NCBI RefSeq assembly: GCF_003837805.1
Contig: NZ_RQIT01000008.1
Location: forward strand, 205,250-269,249
DNA length: 64,000 bases
Direction: 5' to 3'
DNA from: Bradyrhizobium sp. RP6
Lineage (GTDB): Bacteria; Pseudomonadota; Alphaproteobacteria; Rhizobiales; Xanthobacteraceae
Positions 41,467 to 49,379 of the stretch are shown in pieces; positions within the stretch are counted from its first letter, which is position 1; each line of letters opens with the position of its first letter. The position numbers were made by a program, and so were the translations under genes. The notes beneath the pieces are model-generated. The model searched no databases. It was not told the origin of the DNA and worked only from the letters and a program-made list of their open reading frames with translations.

Positions 41467-41892
41467 GGTCCCGCCAATGGTAGATGTCAGCGCAAAAATC
41501 TACGTGGCAAGCCTTTAGGTTTGGTATCCTTTGGAGCCGAATCCGAACCGTGCAGCACGGAACAAGATGATCAGCGATCGTGCGATTCTTGCCGGCGATC
41601 ATGCATCGTGTGCGATGCGATCGAGCCAAAACAGGGCTTGGTGCGACAAACCTGGACAGGGCTGCTATGGAACCGGACCAGGCCGGCTCCTGTGCCTTTC
41701 GCAGGGAAAGTGTCTTAGTATTATGTTACCGATTTGGATTGACGCCGCTGACCGCCGCGGATGGGACCATAAAAATGGGCTTGTGTGGGGTAGCTCACAC
41801 TGGCCCCCGCATGATTGCGGTAATCTGAACAATTTTGCACCCCCCGTCGAACCGCCCGCCGCATCGACCCGACCAACTTTGCGAGACGGCCA
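41467..41892. other. Intergenic region upstream of the third sigma operon
   Basis: These 426 bases lie between the divergent GGDEF and sigma genes and presumably hold both promoters. A GGAACC box at 41669-41674 resembles ECF -35 elements, but I cannot pair it with a convincing -10. Short open frames here overlap each other and show no protein-like composition. Confidence 0.45.
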
Positions 41893-42462
41893 TTGAGCGC
41901 GACACAGGCGGCTTCCGACGAGGTTCTGATCGCCAGGATCGCCCAAGGTGACCGGCTCGCCATGCAGGTGCTGTACGGGCGGCACCATGTCAGGGTCTAC
42001 AGGTTCGGACTGCGGCTCGTGCGCGACGAGCAGGCGGCGGAAGACCTCATCAGCGAGGTGTTTCTCGACGTCTGGCGTCAAGCCGGCAAGTTCGAAGGCC
42101 GATCAGCCGTTTCCACCTGGCTGCTGGCAATCACCCGATTCAAGGCCCTGTCTGCGCTTCGGCGCAGGAAGGATTTTGAGTTGGACGAAGAAGCCGCCAA
42201 CGCGATCGAGGATACGTCCGACGATCCGGAGACGGTGGCGCAGAAGAAGGATACCAGTGAGGCCTTGCGGGAGTGTCTGACGGGCCTCTCGCCGGAACAC
42301 CGGGAAATCGTCGATCTCGTCTACTACCACGAGAAGTCCGTGGAAGAGGTGGCCGAAATCGTCGGAATTCCGGAGAACACTGTGAAGACGCGCTTGTTCT
42401 ATGCGCGCAAGAAACTGGCCGAACTGCTGAAGGCAGCCGGCGTTGAGCGAGGCTGGCCATGA
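41893..42462 (+). CDS. ECF RNA polymerase sigma factor
   Basis: A 189-residue ECF sigma factor. Region 2 is QAAEDLISEVFLDVW and region 4 is VEEVAEIVGIPENTVKTRL. The start is TTG at 41893; no in-frame ATG occurs before a core region, and the ribosome site is weak, so translation may be low. It overlaps its anti-sigma gene by four bases (ATGA). Confidence 0.88.
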   Translation: MSATQAASDEVLIARIAQGDRLAMQVLYGRHHVRVYRFGLRLVRDEQAAEDLISEVFLDVWRQAGKFEGRSAVSTWLLAITRFKALSALRRRKDFELDEEAANAIEDTSDDPETVAQKKDTSEALRECLTGLSPEHREIVDLVYYHEKSVEEVAEIVGIPENTVKTRLFYARKKLAELLKAAGVERGWP

Positions 42463-43154
42463 TGGCATTGAGCAAGAAGATGCTGGAGCAAGAGCCCAGT
42501 GACATTGAACTGCTGCTGCCCTGGCACGCCGCCGGCACGCTGAGCGCGCGCGATGCGCGCCGCGTCGAGGAAGCCCTGGCGCGCGATCCCGAGCTTGCCA
42601 GGCAATATGCCGCGGTCCGCGGCGAGTACGCAGAGACCATCCATCTGAACGAGAGCCTGGGTGCTCCGTCGGCGCGCGCGATGCAGAAGCTGTTCGCCGC
42701 GATCGACGCTGAGCCGGCGCGGGCGAGCGGCTCGCTGCCGCTGTCGGCGCGCATCTCGACCTTCTTCGCGAGCCTGTCGCCGCGCACGCTGGCATGGTCG
42801 GCGAGCCTTGGCGCCATCGCGCTCGTGCTGCAAGCCGGAATCATCGGGGCCGTGCTGATGAAGAACCAGCCGTCGACCTTCCAGACGGCTTCGCTCTCGA
42901 CCAGCGCGCCGATCACGCGCGAACTTGGCAGCACGGCCGCGCCGGCGCGCGCGCTGGTGCGATTCACGCCAGAGGCACGCGTCGCCGACATCACCGCGCT
43001 GCTCGACAGCTACCAGGCTTCGATCATCGGCGACGCCAAGGGCGGCATGTTCCGCCTCCAGTTCGACAAGGCGATGAGCCAGGACGAGCTCGCCTCGCTG
43101 CTCGGCAGAATGCAGCGCGAGAAGTTCGTCAACCTCGCCGTCGCGGTGCCCTAG
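42459..43154 (+). CDS. Membrane anti-sigma factor with propeptide-like periplasmic domain
   Basis: A 231-residue single-pass protein. The cytoplasmic N-terminus (IELLLPWHAAGTLSARDARRVE) is anti-sigma-like but has no zinc-binding cysteines. A helix spans about 113-134. The periplasmic segment at about 163-231 opens ARALVRFTPEARVADITALL and continues GGMFRLQF, a pattern like the N-terminal prodomains of subtilases (VRF-P ... ALL ... A ... G.. L). The gene directly downstream encodes a subtilase. The resemblance is by eye and untested. Confidence 0.8.
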   Translation: MMALSKKMLEQEPSDIELLLPWHAAGTLSARDARRVEEALARDPELARQYAAVRGEYAETIHLNESLGAPSARAMQKLFAAIDAEPARASGSLPLSARISTFFASLSPRTLAWSASLGAIALVLQAGIIGAVLMKNQPSTFQTASLSTSAPITRELGSTAAPARALVRFTPEARVADITALLDSYQASIIGDAKGGMFRLQFDKAMSQDELASLLGRMQREKFVNLAVAVP

Positions 43155-43170
43155 GCGCGCCGCTGAGCCG

Positions 43171-44883
43171 ATGACGGGCAAGTCCGAGAGCTGGGTGCGT
43201 GCCGGGGCCTACGCCTCATCGGTCGGGGCCGCCCTTCTGGTCGCCTCCTGTCTCGGCATCGAGGTTGCGCAGGCGCAGGCGATCATGCGAACGCCGACGA
43301 TCAGCGTTCCCTCGCGCACGCCGACCATCTCTCCGAGCATTGCCCCGCGGGTCAGCCCGCCCCTATCCGCCAGGGCGGTGTCGGTCGATCGCGCTCCGCG
43401 TTCGATCACGACCGCCCGGATTCCTTCGGCGCGGATGGGACCGATGCGGGTGCTGCCTTATGCGCGCTACTCCCCCAACCTCTACCCGGCCTGCTCGGCG
43501 CCCTACCGGGCTGCCGACGGCGAATGCCTGGCACAGCCGAATGCGGGCGGCGAGGGCAGTGGAAAATCGGGCAACAAGAAGAGCGCCCGCAAGGGGCGCG
43601 GCAACAACACGCCGGTCGCGATGAACCAGCGCAGCTTCGCAGGCGAATTCGTCGCCGAGATCGACGGCGCTCTGTCGGTGACGGAGGCCGACGAGCTTGC
43701 GCGTCGCCACGGCCTCGCGCGCGTCGCATCCGAGAATTTTCCGTTGATCGGGGCGACGTTCGGCCTGTTCCGCATCACCGACGGCCGGCCGGCCGAGACG
43801 GTGCGGCGTGAGTTCGCGGCCGACGGCAGCGTGCGCTCGGTCCAGCCGAACTTCCGCTACGTGCTCCAGGACCAGAAATCGTCGGTACCCGCCGAGGGCG
43901 ATCCCGCGCAATATGCGCTGGCAAAACTCCGCTTGCCGCAGGCGCATTCGCTGGCGCACGGAGCCAATGTCACGGTTGCCGTGATCGACTCCGGCATCGA
44001 TGCCAAGCATCCCGAACTCGCCAATTCCGTCGCCGACAATTTCGACGCGCTCGGCAGTCCCGAGGGGCCGCACGTCCACGGCACCGGCATCGCCGGCGCC
44101 ATCGTGGCGCATGCCCGCCTGATGGGCAGCGCGCCCGAGGCGCGCATCATCGCCATCCGGGCCTTCGGCGGCGCCAATGGTGGTGCCGAGAGCTCGTCCT
44201 ACATCATCCTGCGCTCACTGAACTACGCCGCCGAGCACGGCGCGCAGATCATCAATATGAGCTTTGCCGGCCCGAAGGACGCGATCATCGAGCGCGCGAT
44301 CGCGGCGACGGCCGCTCGCGGCCTCGTGCTGATCGCGGCCGCCGGCAATGCCGGCGCCAAATCGCCGCCGCTCTATCCGGCTGCCAATCCCAATGTGATC
44401 GCGGTCAGCGCGACGGATCAGCAGGACAGGCTGTTCTCCGCCTCGAACCGCGGCAACTACATCGCGGTCGCAGCCCCCGGCGTCGACATCTTCCTGCCGG
44501 CACCTGCCGGTAAATACCAGATGACCTCGGGAACCTCGTTCTCGGCCGCCTATGTCTCTGGCGTGGCGGCGCTGCTCCTCGAGCGCAATCACGCCTTGAA
44601 GCCGGAGGCGCTACGCATGACGCTGGCAAGGACCGCGCGCGACCTCGGCTCACCCGGACGTGACGATCTTTTCGGAGACGGGCAGACCGACGCCTTTGCC
44701 GCCGTCATGGCCGTTTCCGCCGACAGCGCGACGCCGGTTGCGGCTGCGTCCGGTACAACAAAACGTGAAGATGCGGAGAAGCGTCAGGGCGAGCCCGACA
44801 GCCGTGCGATCGAGCAACCATCGCTGTCCAGCGGAGACGATAAATCCGCGGTTTCTCAGGCAGATAGACCGGCTGCGCGATAG
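43171..44883 (+). CDS. S8 family serine protease (subtilase), exported
   Basis: A 570-residue subtilisin-like protease. The catalytic triad is D273 (VAVIDSGID), H303 (HVHGTGIAGAI) and S456 (GTSFSAAY). The N-terminus is an export signal with a cysteine at residue 27 (LLVASC), which could be a lipobox, or cleavage could follow AQAQA. A disordered linker (about 40-150) precedes a prodomain of about 158-235 and then the protease. It follows the anti-sigma gene by 16 bases, so it is part of the sigma operon. Confidence 0.92.
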   Translation: MTGKSESWVRAGAYASSVGAALLVASCLGIEVAQAQAIMRTPTISVPSRTPTISPSIAPRVSPPLSARAVSVDRAPRSITTARIPSARMGPMRVLPYARYSPNLYPACSAPYRAADGECLAQPNAGGEGSGKSGNKKSARKGRGNNTPVAMNQRSFAGEFVAEIDGALSVTEADELARRHGLARVASENFPLIGATFGLFRITDGRPAETVRREFAADGSVRSVQPNFRYVLQDQKSSVPAEGDPAQYALAKLRLPQAHSLAHGANVTVAVIDSGIDAKHPELANSVADNFDALGSPEGPHVHGTGIAGAIVAHARLMGSAPEARIIAIRAFGGANGGAESSSYIILRSLNYAAEHGAQIINMSFAGPKDAIIERAIAATAARGLVLIAAAGNAGAKSPPLYPAANPNVIAVSATDQQDRLFSASNRGNYIAVAAPGVDIFLPAPAGKYQMTSGTSFSAAYVSGVAALLLERNHALKPEALRMTLARTARDLGSPGRDDLFGDGQTDAFAAVMAVSADSATPVAAASGTTKREDAEKRQGEPDSRAIEQPSLSSGDDKSAVSQADRPAAR

Positions 44884-44964
44884 CCGCCGCGACAAAGATG
44901 CGCGCGGGCCGAAGGTCAAAAAAGCGAACCCTCGCATTGAACGTTCAGCCAGCTGCCACGACCA

Positions 44965-45078
44965 ACTGATGTGGGAGCGGTCATCCCTCCCCATCAGTCA
45001 TATCAGGCGCGAGCGCCCATCCACCCCAAGCGCCCATATGGCTTGACCCGTCCGGTTGTCCCCCCGGACGGGTCTTTT
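44965..45078 (+). ncRNA. Candidate structured small RNA or 3'-UTR-derived RNA
   Basis: A hairpin at 44965-44998 has a 7-bp stem (ACTGATG / CATCAGT), a one-base bulge, a further 5-bp stem (GGGAG / CTCCC) and a 9-base loop. It is followed by about 45 bases and the intrinsic terminator at 45045-45078. No open frame of credible composition uses this segment. It may be an independent small RNA or the 3' end of the protease transcript. No known family recognised. Confidence 0.4.
45045..45078 (+). terminator. Rho-independent terminator
   Basis: GACCCGTCCGG (45045-45055) and CCGGACGGGTC (45064-45074) form a perfect 11-bp stem with an 8-base loop, followed by TTTTCTTTTC. It would end plus-strand transcription about 160 bases after the subtilase stop. 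Confidence 0.92.
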
Positions 45079-45082
45079 CTTT

Positions 45083-45469
45083 TCAGCGCGTTTTTGAGCG
45101 AGGTTGCCGCCGGTTCGCGCGACGAAAACGCGTCGAAACAAGAATCTGGAGCGTCGATTCAGATTCAATCCGAACCGAAGCTCCAACAGGCATCTGGTCT
45201 TCTGAAGCTCCGCATTCGTTCAGCTTGGGGTTGAGGATCGCCCGGGCGTTCTCGGCCGTCGCTCGCGGGGCGTGCCGCAACTCCGCTATGCTTGTGCGAA
45301 GCTTGACTCGAAAACGCAGCAAATTTCCGGAAGAGTACGGTATTTGATGACGAAGGCCGTGTCGCTGCTGGACAAGTCAAATCTTTTCCACAAAATATTC
45401 ATGTCGCGTCCAGATTGATTCGTGTGCGTTGCGTCCCCGCGTCCGTATTTTTTCCTGACGGGCTGGTTC
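45083..45469. other. Intergenic region upstream of the TIGR03809 gene
   Basis: About 390 bases between the terminator and the next start. Apart from AT-richer tracts (for example around 45380-45410, AAATCTTTTCCACAAAATAT) that could hold a promoter, I see no repeat, hairpin or credible gene. Confidence 0.45.
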
Positions 45470-46219
45470 ATGACACATCGCCAAGAGTTCGTTCGCGACG
45501 CGGCCGCGGGCCGCGCCATTGCGGCGCGCTGGTGCGCTCTCGCCGAACAGCGCCTGCAGCATCTCTCCGAGATGTTCGAGACCGGCCGCTGGCGTCGGTA
45601 TCATTCAGAGATCGCGTTCCTTGAAAACATCCAGGAAGCCAAGCGGGCCGTCCAGACCTGGCGCGCGCTCGCAACCGGCGGGGACGTCGCCGAGGCGGCT
45701 GCAAGTGTGACGCCTGCATTCGGTTGGTCGCCGGCGACGATGCCCCGTATGGCCCCGCGCGAGCAGCAGGCGCAGACCGTCCAGCCCAAGGCCGTTCATA
45801 TCGCTCACGCGACCGCAATGCCGCTCAGGCTCGATCTGAAGCCGAACGTGCTCGCGGAGATCACCGAAGCTTCGCTCGCCGCGCCCCTCGCGCCCGCAGC
45901 GAGGCCGTCGTTCGCCGCGCCTGCCGAGATGCCGCCCCTCAAAGCTCCCGTTGCGAGGGCACCGCTTACCGCACCTGCTGTGAGGTCGCCGCTCGCGCCT
46001 GCCGCAGCGGCGCCATTTACCGCGCCGGAAGTGAGGCCGCCGCTCGCAGTAGCTGCCGCGAAGCCGACGAAGACCGCGCCTGCAGAGATGGCGGCGCTTC
46101 TGCCGCAGTTCGCCCCGCCGGCCGAGGAGATCGTCGCAGCGCCCGAGCGCGTCGTCGAATTCACCTTCAGCCTCGACGGCCTGCAAGCAAAGTACCCGCT
46201 GCTGCGGAACGCGTTCTAA
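45470..46219 (+). CDS. TIGR03809 family protein
   Basis: A 249-residue cytoplasmic protein. Residues 1-80 are conserved and helical (MTHRQEFVRDAAAGRAIAAR..., then RRYHSEIAFLENIQEAKRAV) and match my recollection of TIGR03809, a family of Bradyrhizobium and Rhodopseudomonas. The remainder is a long Ala/Pro-rich repeat (units like APAVRSPLAPAAAAPFTAPEVR) with a short conserved C-terminal tail. I start at MTHRQE, not 16 codons upstream. Its stop overlaps the stop of the convergent TIGR03808 gene by four bases. Confidence 0.75.
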   Translation: MTHRQEFVRDAAAGRAIAARWCALAEQRLQHLSEMFETGRWRRYHSEIAFLENIQEAKRAVQTWRALATGGDVAEAAASVTPAFGWSPATMPRMAPREQQAQTVQPKAVHIAHATAMPLRLDLKPNVLAEITEASLAAPLAPAARPSFAAPAEMPPLKAPVARAPLTAPAVRSPLAPAAAAPFTAPEVRPPLAVAAAKPTKTAPAEMAALLPQFAPPAEEIVAAPERVVEFTFSLDGLQAKYPLLRNAF

Positions 46220-47586
46220 CGTCGCACTGCGTTGCCGCCGACCATTATCTGCGAGAAGCGTTGCGCCCCGTCGGCCGACAGATCCGAGGTCACGGCGCGG
46301 GCGTGGTCGAGGCCGACCACGGCGCCGCGCGGGGTCTCGGAGATCATGTTGTTGTTGACGAGCGCGGTGCCGGCGCCCGGCACGACCGAGACGCCGACGC
46401 CGGCCAGCGCTTTTCGGATCACGTTGCCCGTGATCGCGACGTCGCGCAGATATTTGCCCCAGCCGGCGACGATGCCGTAGGAGGGCGCATTCTCGATCAC
46501 GTTGCCGGTGACCGATGTGTCAGCCTCGATGTAGATGCCGACGCCGGCATCGTCGTCCGGCGCGGTGCCGATCGGCCGTTTTGGGATCAGGTTGCGGATG
46601 ATGTTGCCCTGGACCACGGCGATACGGCCGCCTTCGTTGAAATTGCAGATGGAGACGCCGACGGCGGCGCCGTCGACCGTGTTGTTGGCGATTACGGCCG
46701 CGTCGAATGCGAACTCTGAGTAGAGCGCGACCTCGCGCACGTCGCTGACGCTGTTGCCGGTGATGTGAATGTTCGAGGCCGAGTTGCCGCGCACCGCCGA
46801 GTAGTCGCAGTTCCTGATGCGGTTGCCGCGCACGATCACGTTGCCGGCGCGAAACGCGTTGATGGCATTGCCGTACTGGCCCGAGCCGCCGGGGCCGGCC
46901 TTGATGTCCTCGATGCGGTTGTCGGCGACCAGCGTGCCGTCGTCGCCAATCGCGGTGCGCAGGATCTCGATGCCGTTGTCGTTGGTGCCGATGATAGTGT
47001 TGCGGGAAACGCTGAGGCCCCTGGCGTCGAACGAGACCACCGCAGTCGACGCGATGTTGGTGAAGATGTTGCCGGAGACGTCGCCCGCGACCTGCTCGAG
47101 CCAGATGCCGCTGCCGCCGGATCCGGTAACCGCAGAATCGGCGACTCGAATGTCCCGACCGCCGAGCACATGAATCAGCCCCCGCCGGGTCGGCAGCGGA
47201 ATGTTGCCGCCGTCGAAGGTGATGCCGGTGAGGCCGATCGCATCGGAGCCGTCGCTCTGGATCATCGAGGCTCCGCCCGTGAGGACCAGCCTGGTCGCAC
47301 CGCGCACGCCGATCAGCTGCGCGCCGTTCGGCAGCCGCAACAGTCCGGTCCGGTAGACGCCCGGCGGCAGCGCCAGCGGCATTTGCGCCCGCGCGGCTTC
47401 GTCGATCGCGCGCTGCAGCGCGCGTGTCTGATCGTCGCTGCTTCCGGGTCGCACGCCATATTGTGTGGCATCGCGCCCGAGCAGGGACGTCAGCGGTGCC
47501 GCGCGCGCAGCGTCAGCCGGCATGGCGAGCGCGCCGGCAATGCCCGCGGTCGAGGCTCCGATGAGATAGCGGCGACTGAGGTCCAT
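46216..47586 (-). CDS. TIGR03808 family Tat-exported beta-helix protein
   Basis: A 456-residue protein. The twin-arginine signal SRRYLIGAS at the N-terminus is followed by an Ala-rich hydrophobic stretch ending ADAARAAP. The rest is a parallel right-handed beta-helix, seen as repeated Asn/Val/Ile units (VRGNRIRNC, ITGNSVSDV, VIANNTVDGA, ITGNVIRK). Such folds bind or cleave polysaccharides, but no catalytic acid pattern is evident. The family typically neighbours TIGR03809, as here. Confidence 0.85.
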   Translation of the reverse strand: MDLSRRYLIGASTAGIAGALAMPADAARAAPLTSLLGRDATQYGVRPGSSDDQTRALQRAIDEAARAQMPLALPPGVYRTGLLRLPNGAQLIGVRGATRLVLTGGASMIQSDGSDAIGLTGITFDGGNIPLPTRRGLIHVLGGRDIRVADSAVTGSGGSGIWLEQVAGDVSGNIFTNIASTAVVSFDARGLSVSRNTIIGTNDNGIEILRTAIGDDGTLVADNRIEDIKAGPGGSGQYGNAINAFRAGNVIVRGNRIRNCDYSAVRGNSASNIHITGNSVSDVREVALYSEFAFDAAVIANNTVDGAAVGVSICNFNEGGRIAVVQGNIIRNLIPKRPIGTAPDDDAGVGIYIEADTSVTGNVIENAPSYGIVAGWGKYLRDVAITGNVIRKALAGVGVSVVPGAGTALVNNNMISETPRGAVVGLDHARAVTSDLSADGAQRFSQIMVGGNAVRR

Positions 47587-47679
47587 GGCGCGTCCTCCGG
47601 CGGACGCGGGGGTCCGCGCGGGCTTACGTAGCGCAGGGCGGAGGGACCGGTGAGGATTGTTCGCGGTAGGGTTAAATGT

Positions 47680-48342
47680 TTATCCCCGCGGAGGTCCTGC
47701 CAAGGGCCGCTTGCGCGCCAATTGCACCATTTCCATCAGCATGGCTTCCCCCGCATCCACCAGTTCCTCCAATGTGATCCGGGCTGCGCCCTTGCGCTGC
47801 GCCGCGCCGTTGCGTGCCAGCAGGGGGATGTGGATGAACGCCGCAAGCCGCGGACCGCCGGCCTTCACGTTCTCGATCGCGCGCCAGCTCAGGTAATTGC
47901 AGAGATAAGCGCCGCCATCGCGCGAGGGACGCGCGTCGATGCCGGTGAGGCGCGCGGCGCGCAGCAGCCTTGCGGTGTGCGGGCCGAACGTCATCGCATC
48001 GGCATGGCCGGCGATGCCGCGCTTGCTCGAGCGGGTGTTGGCGGCATCCGGCCAAAGCATGGTGACGGCGTTGCGGGCGCGGGTCTCGACGCGCAAATAG
48101 GGCGTGCGTGCCGCGAGGCCGAACATCAAGAGCGCATCGGGCTTCTGCGCGGCGAGCACCTCAGGCAATTGCCGGTCGACTGCGGCGTAAGTGACCGGAA
48201 AGATGTGGCTCGCGATTGCGACATTGTCGAGCGCCGGGCGGCGCAGTCGCGTCAGCCGCGCGACCAGCGGCTGAGTCGGATTATGGGGCGCGCCCGGAAA
48301 CGGCCCGAAGCCGGTGAGGAGGATGCGGAGCTTGTCGCTCAT
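47680..48342 (-). CDS. pcp: Pyroglutamyl-peptidase I-like (peptidase C15)
   Basis: A 220-residue cysteine peptidase that removes N-terminal pyroglutamate. The start MSDKLRILLTGFGPFPG is the family's typical opening. Candidate triad residues are E in YLRVETRARN, C in AYLCNYLSW and H in AFIHIPLL. The start overlaps the meaB stop by four bases. The gene seems to be a passenger in the meaB transcript; the link to methylmalonyl-CoA metabolism is unclear. Confidence 0.85.
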   Translation of the reverse strand: MSDKLRILLTGFGPFPGAPHNPTQPLVARLTRLRRPALDNVAIASHIFPVTYAAVDRQLPEVLAAQKPDALLMFGLAARTPYLRVETRARNAVTMLWPDAANTRSSKRGIAGHADAMTFGPHTARLLRAARLTGIDARPSRDGGAYLCNYLSWRAIENVKAGGPRLAAFIHIPLLARNGAAQRKGAARITLEELVDAGEAMLMEMVQLARKRPLAGPPRG

Positions 48343-49328
48343 TGCAGCAACTCCAGGATCTGCTCGGCGGCGAGCGCAGGGGTGAGATGGCCGTCGGCGA
48401 CTTCCGCCTCGATCTTCCGGACCTTGGTCCGCACCGAAGCCTCGCTGCGCAATCTTGCCAGCATGCGCTGCTCCAGCATCGACCACATCCATTTCACCTG
48501 CTGCTCGCGCCGCCGTGCGGCGAAGTCACCGGACGCATTCATCGCCTTGCGGTGGTCCAAGACCTTCTGCCAGAGTTCGGCGATGCCGGTGCCGGCCAGC
48601 GCCGAATAGGTGATAACGGGCGGATGCCAATGCTCGGACCGGGCGCTGAGAATATGCAGCGCACCGCGATAGTCGGCGGCGGTCATGTTGGCGCGCTTGA
48701 GATTGTCGCCGTCGGCCTTGTTGATGGCGATCATGTCGGCGAGCTCGACGAGGCCCTTCTTGATGCCTTGCAGCTCGTCGCCGCCGCCCGGCAGCATCAG
48801 CGCCAGGAAGAAATCCGTCATGTCGCAGACCGCGGTTTCGGACTGGCCGATGCCGACGGTCTCGACCAGCACGACGTCGAATCCGGCCGCCTCGCACAGC
48901 AGCATCGCCTCGCGCGTCTTCGCCGCGACGCCGCCGAGCGTGCCCGAGGACGGCGAGGGGCGGATGAAGGCCTCGCTCGAGGCCGATAGCCGCGCCATTC
49001 GCGTCTTGTCGCCGAGGATCGAGCCACCGCTGCGTGCCGAGGACGGATCCACCGCGAGCACCGCGACCTTGTGGCCCCGCTCGATCAGATACGTCCCGAG
49101 CACATCGATGGTGGTGGATTTGCCGACGCCGGGCGAGCCGGTGATGCCGACGCGAAACGCCTTGCCGGTGTCGGGCAGGAGCATCTGCACCAGCTCGCGC
49201 GCCAGCGCCTGATGGTCGCCGCGCCGGCTCTCGACCAGCGTGATGGCGCGGGCAAGCGCCGCGCGACTGCCTGCGCGCAAGTCGCGGGCGAGGGATTTGA
49301 TGTCCAGCGAGGCCTTCTTTTCAGTCAT
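48339..49328 (-). CDS. meaB: Methylmalonyl-CoA mutase-associated GTPase MeaB
   Basis: MeaB is a G3E-type GTPase that guards adenosylcobalamin loading and protects the mutase from inactivation. The 329-residue product has the P-loop GSPGVGKST and further GTPase motifs (VETVGIGQSE, INKADGDNL). The mutase genes lie about 5 kb upstream on the same strand but in a separate unit, so this is not an operon with them. It lies 51 bases after tctA. Confidence 0.93.
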   Translation of the reverse strand: MTEKKASLDIKSLARDLRAGSRAALARAITLVESRRGDHQALARELVQMLLPDTGKAFRVGITGSPGVGKSTTIDVLGTYLIERGHKVAVLAVDPSSARSGGSILGDKTRMARLSASSEAFIRPSPSSGTLGGVAAKTREAMLLCEAAGFDVVLVETVGIGQSETAVCDMTDFFLALMLPGGGDELQGIKKGLVELADMIAINKADGDNLKRANMTAADYRGALHILSARSEHWHPPVITYSALAGTGIAELWQKVLDHRKAMNASGDFAARRREQQVKWMWSMLEQRMLARLRSEASVRTKVRKIEAEVADGHLTPALAAEQILELLQ

Positions 49329-49379
49329 GCCCTGCTTTACAACGGCCGGGCGGGGCAGGCGAGGGTCGCCCGCGCCATA

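Noticed and set aside
41531..41896. 121-codon open frame before the third sigma gene
   Set aside because: Overlaps other short frames and ends at the sigma start; no family resemblance.
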